The notes under the pieces: model-generated
Told to the model about the DNA's origin: nothing
Seen by the model: only the letters and a program-made list of their open reading frames with translations
Database searches by the model: none
From: Orrella marina
Lineage (GTDB): Bacteria > Pseudomonadota > Gammaproteobacteria > Burkholderiales > Burkholderiaceae_B
DNA length: 64,000 nt
Reading direction: 5' to 3'
NCBI RefSeq assembly: GCF_003058465.1
Contig: NZ_CP028901.1
Span: forward strand, 1 to 64,000
Program-made: the position numbers and the translations under genes
Shown: in pieces, positions 24,978-32,668 of the stretch
How the letters are laid out: every line of letters starts with the position of its first letter
Numbering within the stretch: the stretch's first letter is position 1

Positions 24978-27218
24978 ATGAGCAGAAACAACACCGGCAA
25001 TCCGATCGGGTCTGGAGATCCACGCGATCGTGAGGACAACAGCAAGAATCTTGATGAGGCCGTCAACAAGTCTGGATCGACGTGGACGGACAGATTTGGC
25101 GTTACGAGAAAGACGATGGCCGGGCAGGAATCCGAATTCAATGCTGCTCAATCCGCGCGGGCAATGGCATTCTCAAGCGAGCAATCCTTTCGCGAGAGTC
25201 AGTTCGATGTTGCTCAGATTGATCGTCAGTTACGATTTAATGCTTTCATTGCCGCTTCTGGATATAACGGCACAGGCGCTGGCGGCGCAATCGAGGACTA
25301 CGCAGCTGGAATCACGATCACCGAATACAACCAGATCATCCGCGACTCGGCTGGAGAGTTCTGGCGGTTGACTGGATCCACGCCACTTCCTTACACGACC
25401 ACTGGTGCTGGATTGCCGGAAGGTGGCACACTGGTTAGCGTAGGCGATGCGGTGCTGAGGCAGGAGATGGCTCTTGGCGTTGCTAATTACGGCGTTTTCG
25501 TCTCGCCTTTTGGATTCGGTGCAGTTGGCGACGGTATTGCAGACGACTCTGATGCGTTTGAAGCCGCGTTAAATCAAGCAAGTCAGACTGGCAGACCGTT
25601 CAGGGGCGATGGCGGACGTTATCGGATCACCCGTGGCATTGGCATTAACCGGACAAACCATCCGCCAATGCTAGTCGATCTTGGTGGAGCAGAGGTCATC
25701 TGTGATGATGGTGCCATCAGCTTTGGCGGAGATAGTGCCTATCACCTGACAACGACGTTCTCATCTTATCCGGCCAGGGGCGACGCAAAGCTAACGCTTG
25801 CGTCTACGGCTGGCGTAGCGCCGGGCGACATGTGCTACATCGAAAGCGCAGCAACTTACGATGGCACGATCCCTGTCATGCATTACTACATTGTCAATGA
25901 AGTAGATGGCAATGATGTGTACATCGAGGGAGCCGTTATTTGCGACATCAACGAACAGCAGATCATTGATGAAGGCAAGGCAGGTGGGATATCAGTCAAC
26001 TTCTACAAACTTCAGAAAGAAATCATTATTTGCAACGGCAGTTTCGTGGCGATTGATCCAAACGGACTTAGAACCACACTGCTCGTGGCACGGCACAGCC
26101 GGGCAGTAACAGCCAATTTATCCTTCTCTGGGCACACACGGAACCAGATGTATTTGCAGTATTGCGGGTATACGGTGTCATCAAATATCAAGGTGCATGA
26201 CTTTGGTTATATCGACAAAAATCAAGGGTACACAGCAAACCCAAACGCACCTGACAATCTTTCTTTCGGCTACGGAATTATCGTCGCTCGCAACTACCAC
26301 AGCCTGATTACCAACGTGCAGGCAGGCAGAGGTTGGCACGCAGTTGATGCGTCCCGCGGACAGATGCACGTCATTTATGACAATCTGCATATTGGCAGAA
26401 ACGCGTGGGGTTTTTCGACTCACCCCGGGCCGTGGAACGTGCGCTATCAGAACAGCACGATTGTTGGCGGCATAGGGGCACAGTTATCCGGCGGAGTCTA
26501 CATCACGCTTTTCAACTGCACTTTCCGAGACATAGGGCAGAACATCAACTACGGAGATTGCGCAGAGTTCAGTTTGCTCAACTGTCGTTTCGAGAATAAG
26601 GACGGGTCAGCACTCACTACCGGACTTTATCGTTCAGGCGGACCCCAGCCTCCCGGTGTGCTATCCGTCGGGCAAGAGCGAAAACTGATCATCAAAGATT
26701 GCTATTTTGCAAATATGGGCAGTCTTGCTATTGCCGGTTACTTTTTTGACACGCTGATACTGGACGGGAACGTAGATCAAAACGGACTATGGGATGTTTA
26801 TTGCGCGCCCAAAACGATCGTTACAAACAACAAGTTCATCAGGCCGATAAATTACACAATCAGATTGCGTCTTTACCCGGAGACTGAGCGTGTCCTCGTA
26901 GAGGGCAACAGGTCCATGGGGCCGAGGTCATCGCCTTCTGGAACCATCCAGCGTCTTGTTTCGGTGCAAGGCACAACGAACGCACGGATCATGATTACAA
27001 AAAATTTCACTGAAATTGGAGCAGTGCTCACTGTTGAAACATCTTATTCTGGGCCACCTATATACTTGCTCGCGGATAACACGACCGCCACAGGCCGACT
27101 TGCGGAGGGTCCGGTTGGTTCGACAATACTTAATTCGATTGGCAATCGTTATGCACTTAAGTACTACCAAATAACAGCAACAAACGATGTTGATAATGTC
27201 GCGCTGGTGACGTCATGA
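24978..27218 (+). CDS. Tailspike with a pectate-lyase-type beta-helix
   Basis: The 746-residue protein has an N-terminal particle-binding part (residues about 1-100, helical), a short beta segment (GEFWRLTGSTPLPYT), and from residue 165 the pectate_lyase_3 entry motif FGAVGDGIADDSDAFEAAL followed by about 450 residues of repeated short strands rich in Gly, Asn, Asp and hydrophobics. Such spikes bind or cut surface polysaccharide and set the host range. It uses an ATG at 24978 right after the terminator. Base use is more AT-rich than that of the neighbours, as is usual for swapped receptor genes. Confidence 0.8.
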   Translation: MSRNNTGNPIGSGDPRDREDNSKNLDEAVNKSGSTWTDRFGVTRKTMAGQESEFNAAQSARAMAFSSEQSFRESQFDVAQIDRQLRFNAFIAASGYNGTGAGGAIEDYAAGITITEYNQIIRDSAGEFWRLTGSTPLPYTTTGAGLPEGGTLVSVGDAVLRQEMALGVANYGVFVSPFGFGAVGDGIADDSDAFEAALNQASQTGRPFRGDGGRYRITRGIGINRTNHPPMLVDLGGAEVICDDGAISFGGDSAYHLTTTFSSYPARGDAKLTLASTAGVAPGDMCYIESAATYDGTIPVMHYYIVNEVDGNDVYIEGAVICDINEQQIIDEGKAGGISVNFYKLQKEIIICNGSFVAIDPNGLRTTLLVARHSRAVTANLSFSGHTRNQMYLQYCGYTVSSNIKVHDFGYIDKNQGYTANPNAPDNLSFGYGIIVARNYHSLITNVQAGRGWHAVDASRGQMHVIYDNLHIGRNAWGFSTHPGPWNVRYQNSTIVGGIGAQLSGGVYITLFNCTFRDIGQNINYGDCAEFSLLNCRFENKDGSALTTGLYRSGGPQPPGVLSVGQERKLIIKDCYFANMGSLAIAGYFFDTLILDGNVDQNGLWDVYCAPKTIVTNNKFIRPINYTIRLRLYPETERVLVEGNRSMGPRSSPSGTIQRLVSVQGTTNARIMITKNFTEIGAVLTVETSYSGPPIYLLADNTTATGRLAEGPVGSTILNSIGNRYALKYYQITATNDVDNVALVTS

Positions 27219-27478
27219 GACACGATCTTGCAAAACACCTCATCGCCGGCCTACTGATCGCGCTTATCGTCGGCCTTGCGTTCTCGCGTGACCTAGACAC
27301 GGTATCAGCGGCGCTCACCGGCCTGACTGCAGCCATCCTTATCGGCGCGCTCAAAGAGGCGGTGTGGGATAACTGGCTCGAGCGCGGAGTGGACGACAAG
27401 CATGACTTGTACGCCACGATGGTTGGCGGCGCGATTGGTGCAATCGTCTTGTGCGCATTCCTCTATTACCCAGCATGA
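27215..27478 (+). CDS. Small membrane protein next to the tailspike
   Basis: An 87-residue product with two hydrophobic segments (LIAGLLIALIVGLAF at the start and VGGAIGAIVLCAFLY at the end) and a polar middle (EAVWDNWLERGVDDKHD). Start ATG overlaps the tailspike stop. It could be a holin or a lysis/superinfection helper; the two downstream proteins are better holin candidates. Confidence 0.65.
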   Translation: MRHDLAKHLIAGLLIALIVGLAFSRDLDTVSAALTGLTAAILIGALKEAVWDNWLERGVDDKHDLYATMVGGAIGAIVLCAFLYYPA

Positions 27479-27504
27479 CTGGCGCGTGATGCGCAGATCT
27501 GAAC

Positions 27505-27552
27505 CCCGCTACGGCGGGTTTTTTTACGCCCCCGGAACGGGGCTTTTTCTTT
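27505..27552 (+). terminator. Tandem terminators after the tailspike operon
   Basis: First hairpin CCCGC (27505-27509) / GCGGG (27514-27518) followed by seven T; second GCCCC (27528-27532) / GGGGC (27539-27543) followed by TTTTTCTTTTTTT. They separate tail and lysis genes. Confidence 0.85.
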
Positions 27553-27571
27553 TTTTATGGGCAGGAGAAAT

Positions 27572-27946
27572 ATGCCTGAACCAACGACAAGCATGGCGAC
27601 TGCAGGTGCGGTGGCTACAACCGTGGGAGTCGCTGCCTGGTTGAGCGGCCTGGATCCCGAGGCGGTGTTCGGCGCATTCGCAGGAGCCACGACCTTTGCG
27701 GTCACTGCGCGCGACACCAGCTGGATACCGAGATTGATCTACGCGCTCATCTCGCTGGTTGTCGGATATGCGGCGGTACCGGATGTGGCTGCGATGCAGT
27801 CGTTTCTCAAGAGCCCCTTGCTCATCGCTTTTGCCGTGTCCGCTGTCGTGGTGCAGGTGACGATCACCGCGATCGATCGCATACGCACGATGAGTGTGCG
27901 GGCCGTATGGGATGCACTGGTTTCGGTCTGGCGCAAGGGAGGCTGA
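27572..27946 (+). CDS. Putative holin, Phage_holin_8-like
   Basis: The 124-residue protein starts at the ATG at 27572, after AGGAG. It has three hydrophobic stretches (AGAVATTVGVAAWL, LIYALISLVVGYAAV, LLIAFAVSAVVVQVTI) and the GLDPEAVFGAFAGATTF motif of the family. It would form the lesion that times lysis. First gene of the lysis cassette, one base from the next gene. Confidence 0.75.
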   Translation: MPEPTTSMATAGAVATTVGVAAWLSGLDPEAVFGAFAGATTFAVTARDTSWIPRLIYALISLVVGYAAVPDVAAMQSFLKSPLLIAFAVSAVVVQVTITAIDRIRTMSVRAVWDALVSVWRKGG

Positions 27947-27947
27947 C

Positions 27948-28226
27948 ATGGACGCGTTGACTGCAGGAGTTGTGATCGCTGCAAACGTCTATTCGCTGGC
28001 GTGGTTGATGACGTATCAGCGCGGGGACGCCCGATACAAGAAATGGGTTTCCGGGTCTGCCTGGCTGCTCATTTGCGCCCTTGGTGGCCAGGTGGTCGAG
28101 ATCGGCCTGAATCATGCCCTGGCTACCCTGGCCGATGCCGCACTGGCATGTGTGGTGGCTGTTTGCGTACACCACGCTCGCGGAAACGTCTCGTGCCTGC
28201 TGGGCAACCGAAGGTGGTGCCGATGA
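27948..28226 (+). CDS. Second holin-type protein, Phage_holin_3_7-like
   Basis: A 92-residue, three-helix membrane protein (VVIAANVYSLAWLMTYQRG, WLLICALGGQVVEIGL, LADAALACVVAVCVH). The YQRGDARYKK stretch after the first helix is typical of this holin family. Having two holin-like genes in tandem suggests a holin/antiholin pair. It overlaps the endolysin gene by four bases. Confidence 0.75.
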   Translation: MDALTAGVVIAANVYSLAWLMTYQRGDARYKKWVSGSAWLLICALGGQVVEIGLNHALATLADAALACVVAVCVHHARGNVSCLLGNRRWCR

Positions 28227-28765
28227 TCTGCGACTGGATAAAGGACCTGCTCAACCCTGAGAAGCTTGCGCCACAAAAGCCAGCAACGGATCAACCTACG
28301 TCACAGCCAGAGGAGCCCATGCGATTAAGCAAACACTTCACCCTGGCTGAACTTACCCGGTCGGCTACAGCCAATGCCAACGGGATCGACAACTCACCGG
28401 GTGTCAGGCATCTGGCGAACCTTCATCACCTGGCAGAAACACTCGAGCACGTGAGAGCCTTGCTTGGCAACAACCCGATCATCGTATCAAGTGGATACCG
28501 ATCGCCAGATCTCAACCGGCTGGTCGGAGGAAGTGACACCAGCAGTCACAGCCAAGGGCTTGCAGCAGACTTCACCTGCCCACGATTCGGGCCGGTCATC
28601 GAGATCTGCGAAGCCATCCGCGACAGCAACATCCAGTTCGACCAGCTGATCTACGAGCAAGGCTCGACCGAGTGGGTCCATCTGGGCATCGATCCAAGGA
28701 TGCGCCGGCAGGTGATGAGCTGGTCGCGTAAGGCGGGTTATGTGACGGGCCTGAGGAAACTGTGA
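28223..28765 (+). CDS. Endolysin, M15 peptidase family
   Basis: The 180-residue product carries the zinc site of the M15 peptidases: His109 and Asp116 in SSHSQGLAADF, and Glu150 with His153 in TEWVHLGI. These enzymes cut peptide cross-links of peptidoglycan. Residues 1-33 are a Pro/Gln-rich lead with no secretion signal, so export must go through the holin. I use the ATG at 28223 that overlaps the holin stop; a shorter form from 28320 is possible. Confidence 0.9.
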   Translation: MICDWIKDLLNPEKLAPQKPATDQPTSQPEEPMRLSKHFTLAELTRSATANANGIDNSPGVRHLANLHHLAETLEHVRALLGNNPIIVSSGYRSPDLNRLVGGSDTSSHSQGLAADFTCPRFGPVIEICEAIRDSNIQFDQLIYEQGSTEWVHLGIDPRMRRQVMSWSRKAGYVTGLRKL

Positions 28766-28823
28766 AATGTGATGCTCTGGCACATGAAAACTAACATTTG
28801 CTTATGCAAAAAGGAAAACTTGC

Positions 28824-29201
28824 ATGGTTTCCATCAAAGCCGGTGTCATCGCACTGGCACTCACCGCAGCGACTGCAGCCGGTGCAGCGTGGACTGCGCA
28901 GGGATGGCGGTATGAGGCGAGGATTGCTGATATCCGGCGCGAACAGTCCGATCTGCAATCCGACCTGGCAAAGCAGGCGATTGACAGCCTGCAGTCCGAT
29001 ATCACCCGAATAGCCACAGCTGCCTCTCAAGCCGCAGAGGTGGCTCCGACACTCACCCGGCAAGTTGGCCAACTCTCCCGAGCACTCAAAGATGCGACTC
29101 CCTTACCTGCTGGTTGCAGTCCTGATCTTGTCAGGCTGCGCAACCTCACCGATGCAGTTCGTGCCACGAACACTGCCGCCACTGGATCGCAGTCTCGCTG
29201 A
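28824..29201 (+). CDS. Inner-membrane spanin, Rz-like
   Basis: The 125-residue protein has an N-terminal anchor (AGVIALALTAATAAGAAW) and a long helical periplasmic part (RYEARIADIRREQSDLQSDLA). It starts at an ATG after AAGGAAAA. Its last 110 bases overlap the Rz1-like gene in another frame, the typical nested spanin layout. Together they fuse inner and outer membranes at the end of lysis. Confidence 0.85.
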   Translation: MVSIKAGVIALALTAATAAGAAWTAQGWRYEARIADIRREQSDLQSDLAKQAIDSLQSDITRIATAASQAAEVAPTLTRQVGQLSRALKDATPLPAGCSPDLVRLRNLTDAVRATNTAATGSQSR

Positions 29202-29337
29202 GCCGTGTCCGGATATCCCGGATCCGCCAGCTGGAGACTATGACGCCTGGCAGGTCTGGATGCAGGATGAGGTGCTGGTTAGATACGGGATCTGCGCCGC
29301 TAGGCATAGGGCGGTGGTGAGAGTGTGGGCGAAGTAG
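29092..29337 (+). CDS. Outer-membrane spanin lipoprotein, Rz1-like (nested)
   Basis: The 81-residue product has a lipoprotein signal MRLPYLLVAVLILSGC with lipobox LSGC, so the mature chain would begin at Cys16. A Pro-rich segment follows (PRTLPPLDR, CPDIPDPP), common in Rz1 proteins. The start lies inside the Rz-like gene. Confidence 0.85.
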   Translation: MRLPYLLVAVLILSGCATSPMQFVPRTLPPLDRSLAEPCPDIPDPPAGDYDAWQVWMQDEVLVRYGICAARHRAVVRVWAK

Positions 29338-29459
29338 AGAAGGCCAAAAAAGTCTTTCGGATTGCTGACTCCGAGTCTTAAAAGTCGCTACAGAGACATT
29401 GCTTAGGTATAGTTGTTAATTCAAGAGCAGCGCTCAGTGAATTGTGGCGGAGACTAATA

Positions 29460-30518
29460 GTGACGATCGAAATCCAGGAAAGAGATGGCAAGGCCGTTCT
29501 CGAAATTACTTCACTGGACGTAGCCATTGAGTTAGCCATCGCGCTCCAGAATGGTAAGTCCATGGTTTTCCCTGATGAAATCATTTTCTCAGGCGATATT
29601 GGAAGCCTGACGATCGAAGTTGATGGGGAAAACTACCGAGCAACGGTTCCAGGCGCTTTTGCGAGAGGCATTTGGGGATTTCAGGAAGAAATATACCGAG
29701 CAACGGCATTTGCATTGTATGGAACCGAGGATCTCCGGAGGTTAACAAAGGCTGACTATGATCGCTTCAACCTCATTTTCAGTGTTTCTAATGGCTGTTC
29801 AAATTTAGACGCGCAAACTTCCGGGTTCTTGAGCGAATTGGCAAAGGGATTGTCAAATATGGACGATACCAAGAAACTAAAAGCCATTATTTCGGTGGCT
29901 ATAGTATTGGCCACTGGCTACACGGTCACCAGTATTGGCGGCGCTTATTTAGAGCACAAAGCGAGCAAGGCGCAAACTACTTCATCGTCCGAAAGCGAAA
30001 AGGCGCGACTCGCTGCTGACGTTGAGAAAGAAAGAGAGCGCACAAAACAAATCGAAGCTCTAGTCGGCGCTTCACCTGTTTCCTCTAGGTTTGGCGAGGC
30101 CGCAGCAAATGGTGCTAAGCAGGTGGTGAAAAGTGTCCCAGATGCCACTGAAGCATCCATTGGAAACACGGTTTTTAGTCGACCTGAGATACTGGAGATC
30201 AATGCTCGGTCAGCGAGGGAGTCATCAGATAATTTGGTGCTCAAGCAAGAGTTTAAGATCATGGGCTTTAGGCGAGTGGAAGGAAGTGATATCGCCAAGT
30301 TCACTCTTACCAGTTCTGCTGGAGAGATCCCGGCTCTTCTGGACATGACAGAAGAAGGTCCCTTCACGAAGGAGCAGTTGAAGCAATTTTGGTCTGCCGC
30401 GGAGTACCACACTCCAATTTTTCTTCACGTTCAGACTAAGGCTGTTGGCGGACAAATTAAGCAGGCATGGATATCAGACATTCCTGCTCAGAGGAATGTC
30501 ATACCTCAGTCAGATTGA
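29460..30518 (+). CDS. Cargo gene: single-span membrane protein of unknown function
   Basis: The 352-residue product starts at the GTG at 29460, preceded by GGAG at eight bases; a TTG at 29442 is less likely. Residues about 1-100 form a beta-rich domain (TIEIQERDGKAVLEITSLD). A membrane helix (IISVAIVLATGYTVTSIGGAYLE, about residues 140-160) is followed by a coiled coil and a C-terminal domain. No family is recognised. It lies after the lysis cassette, where phages carry host-benefit genes, and it faces the leftward gene at 30650 with 131 bases between stops. Confidence 0.7.
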   Translation: MTIEIQERDGKAVLEITSLDVAIELAIALQNGKSMVFPDEIIFSGDIGSLTIEVDGENYRATVPGAFARGIWGFQEEIYRATAFALYGTEDLRRLTKADYDRFNLIFSVSNGCSNLDAQTSGFLSELAKGLSNMDDTKKLKAIISVAIVLATGYTVTSIGGAYLEHKASKAQTTSSSESEKARLAADVEKERERTKQIEALVGASPVSSRFGEAAANGAKQVVKSVPDATEASIGNTVFSRPEILEINARSARESSDNLVLKQEFKIMGFRRVEGSDIAKFTLTSSAGEIPALLDMTEEGPFTKEQLKQFWSAAEYHTPIFLHVQTKAVGGQIKQAWISDIPAQRNVIPQSD

Positions 30519-30649
30519 ATTTGTGCTGTGTTCACGCAGAGCCGAAGCAGCTGGACAGCCAGCTTAATATACAAACAGTGCCAGGATCGCGGGACTGACG
30601 TGTGAGGCAAGCTATGATGGACTGCGCTCACCATAGGTGACTGGGGAGT

Positions 30650-31270
30650 TTATGGCGCTGAGTTGGCTTTATTCGTCTCTGCTGCGTGCTGTCGAACTTT
30701 TTCTAGATTTTCTTGCGAAATGGGCGTGAGCTTTATCGCGTTGAACAGCACGGTCGGGAAATCCATGATCTTGTCCCAGTTCGCGCTGGTCTTTTCTTCG
30801 CCAAGCTGACCCATGTGAAAGTCATGCGTCTGTACGGCGAATTGAACTTCAGTGAATGCGTCTCTTACTGTTGGCTCCAAGTAAAGGCAGTTTCGTTGCC
30901 AAAACTCTTGGCATTCACCAATGACCTGCATTTTCTTCTGTTTTTCGCTGTGAACATTATTGAGAAGTTTTACCCAGAATACGAAAGCATCTTGATGCGC
31001 TTGTAGCCGGCGGTCAATTGCAGCAAAACGAAGTTGGTGAAATCCCTTTACCTGCTCTTGAAGCTCGAAAAATGGTTGTTTCGCTTCTTCTATCTTTTGA
31101 GTAATCTCCTTGATGTCTTGCTTCGTGGCAACATTTTCCGCTTTCTTGTCCAGATATTTGCTCGTGGACCTAGCGGCAATGCCGGCAACTGCGGATCCAA
31201 CTATCACTCCTGGGAGGGCGGACGATACGAGATCAACAGTCCAATTCCACGCATCAATCCAATTCCACAC
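30650..31270 (-). CDS. Cargo gene: membrane-anchored coiled-coil protein
   Basis: The 206-residue product starts at the GTG at 31270 with GGAGG seven bases upstream. It has one hydrophobic helix (LVSSALPGVIVGSAVAGIAA, about residues 14-33) then a basic patch, a coiled coil (ENVATKQDIKEITQKIEEAK) and a helical C-terminal domain. The coiled-coil opening is a pattern seen in several unrelated-looking accessory proteins of prophages and islands. Function unknown. It is the last gene before the attachment site. Confidence 0.7.
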   Translation of the reverse strand: MWNWIDAWNWTVDLVSSALPGVIVGSAVAGIAARSTSKYLDKKAENVATKQDIKEITQKIEEAKQPFFELQEQVKGFHQLRFAAIDRRLQAHQDAFVFWVKLLNNVHSEKQKKMQVIGECQEFWQRNCLYLEPTVRDAFTEVQFAVQTHDFHMGQLGEEKTSANWDKIMDFPTVLFNAIKLTPISQENLEKVRQHAAETNKANSAP

Positions 31271-31342
31271 TTGGCGCCTCCAGTTTTATTCTGATTGCCG
31301 TTAAGGGTTGTGCTTGAGTTCGATGGTAGACGCTAACAATGC

Positions 31343-31429
31343 ATCGTGACAAAAATCGTGACACACCAGAGGAAATAGGTGGAATTAAAAGCGCCCTTCT
31401 CCAGTGAAAAAGCACACAAATTCCACCTA
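31343..31429. repeat. Arm-site-like repeats next to the phage attachment site
   Basis: ATCGTGACA occurs at 31343-31351 and again at 31355-31363. An 11-base inverted repeat, TAGGTGGAATT (31376-31386) and AATTCCACCTA (31419-31429), follows. Both lie within 105 bases of the tRNA-type core at 31447. Tyrosine integrases and excisionases use such arms, so this is most likely one arm of the attachment site. Confidence 0.55.
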
Positions 31430-31446
31430 ATTCCCCTTAAAACAGA

Positions 31447-31469
31447 TTCGATTCCTGTCGGGCGCGCCA
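31447..31469 (+). other. attR-type core: 3' end of a tRNA-Arg
   Basis: These 23 bases are the T-loop, the 3' half of the T-stem, the acceptor strand CGGGCGC, the discriminator G and CCA of a tRNA whose 5' acceptor would be GCGCCCG, the form of a tRNA-Arg. The sequence left of the T-loop no longer fits a tRNA, so only the 3' end is present. Lambdoid integrases that use tRNA genes leave exactly this kind of fragment at the end away from the restored tRNA. It marks the prophage right end; the intact tRNA should lie left of the window. Confidence 0.75.
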
Positions 31470-31914
31470 TAAAATCAAGTGCTTGCGAGTCACACATGAC
31501 GTTTGTGTGACAAGCTTTCGAAGCATCTCGGAATGTATCTCTGCCTGAAGAGACGCGGCACCTAGTCAATCGGGAAGCCCTGAAAGACCGGAAAGAGGAG
31601 CGACTCCCATCTGCGTCGAGGCTCGCTCCCGATCTCGTTTCACCAGACCTCCTTTCTCCAGATTTGTACTCCTAATTTACGTTTCGCGTCATCAAATATA
31701 TTTTGAGCGTCGAAGTTGTCGAGTTCTGGATCTGCCCTTCCAAAAAAACAGAAAGGCCTCGCGAGGTTTCGCCGCTCAATTCCACGTAAAAACTTCACAC
31801 AAGAGCCGGCAGGTCTGCGCGTGATCGGCACGGACCTGCGTCTCGCTGCTCTTCAACTCGCATCAATTCCACAGCGCGGGCAATGTCACAGAGAACGACA
31901 GGGCTCAGGGTGCT
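31470..31914. other. About 445 bases with no gene I can support
   Basis: A weak leftward frame of 63 codons (31640-31831) exists but has no clear ribosome site or family. An inverted repeat, GCAGGTC and GACCTGC, flanks 31816-31832 roughly. I treat the stretch as junction debris between the prophage end and the gshA fragment. Confidence 0.4.
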
Positions 31915-32196
31915 TCAGAAAGGTGCCTTGAGCGCAGCATGAAACTGACGCACGTACTCATCAAACGAAATGAACCGGTCCGCTTTCAGTTCGGCCTGCG
32001 CCTGCATTGAATCCAGTCTCATCTGTCTGGCTTGTTCGTGCTCGGATGCGGTCAGGCCTGCTCGTTTGAAGTGCAGTGTGTGCTCTTGCGAGGTCTCCAG
32101 TCCAAAGGCGTGAAATGTGCTGTGCGTCTCTTTGAGCGTTTCAAGTACCCGGGCTGACGGGGTTAGCGAAACGTCCAGTACCTTGGTATGCTGTTG
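31915..32196 (-). pseudogene. C-terminal fragment of a glutamate-cysteine ligase-like gene
   Basis: This leftward frame is open for 93 codons without a start and stops at 31915-31917. It reads LTPSARVLETLKETHSTFHAF early and ends SFDEYVRQFHAAL, which fits my recollection of the C-terminus of proteobacterial GshA (glutamate-cysteine ligase, first step of glutathione synthesis). The frame is cut off by the end of the HEPN gene at 32198, which reads in the same direction. It looks like a scar where an element joined the 3' end of a gene. Identification by eye; moderate certainty. Confidence 0.45.
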
Positions 32197-32197
32197 A

Positions 32198-32665
32198 CTA
32201 GTCGTCGATCTGCATTAGTACTCGAATTCCACTCATGACCTTACCAACCTCAGCGTAATAGTTGCTGATGCGCGCAATCGTGACATCGCCTGGCTTTCCG
32301 TGAGCAATCCCATGTCGCAAGGTAATGACACTATCCACTGCGGCCTTTCTTTCGTCGGCAATCAATACTTCAAGTTTCGGCTTCCAGTTAGGGTCAAACG
32401 ATAGCAAGTGCGAGATCAGCTTTTCCGCCTTTAGGTTGGTGAGGTTGGTAACAGCTTTGGAAACATGATTCGTCACAGTCACACTTGAACGCTTGCGTAC
32501 ATACTCAATCGTGTAGTTCTTGATCGTCTGGTCGATGAAGCCCGATACGAGAACACAGAGATGCCTTGCAAAGTCGGCGCGCAGCTCGTTCTCTCCTGTA
32601 TCGATTCTCGACGCGCGCGCAAAGGTTGCATCTAACGCATCCTTGAGCGATGCATGCCGCTGCAT
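32198..32665 (-). CDS. HEPN-domain protein, RiboL-PSP-like (putative RNase effector)
   Basis: The 155-residue protein is all helical and carries the HEPN active-site motif Arg117-x4-His122 (RHGIAH). In HEPN toxins the pair forms an RNase site across a dimer. The N-terminal helix region with LVSGFIDQTIKN fits the RiboL-PSP-HEPN group. The gene starts three bases after the DUF262 stop, so both are made together. Inferred role: RNA-cutting effector of a defence or addiction pair; no DUF1524 nuclease is present, unlike GmrSD. Confidence 0.75.
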   Translation of the reverse strand: MQRHASLKDALDATFARASRIDTGENELRADFARHLCVLVSGFIDQTIKNYTIEYVRKRSSVTVTNHVSKAVTNLTNLKAEKLISHLLSFDPNWKPKLEVLIADERKAAVDSVITLRHGIAHGKPGDVTIARISNYYAEVGKVMSGIRVLMQIDD

Positions 32666-32668
32666 TAG

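Noticed and set aside
30653..30730. A 25-codon rightward frame with a GGGGAG site, antisense to the end of the coiled-coil gene
   Set aside because: Too short and lies within the coding region of the opposite gene; no other support.
31333..31569. A 78-codon leftward frame over the attachment site
   Set aside because: It runs through repeats and the tRNA 3' end and codes a protein with no plausible pattern.
31640..31831. A 63-codon leftward frame between the prophage end and the gshA fragment
   Set aside because: No family, no ribosome site and a GTG start only; could be debris. Left out as a gene.
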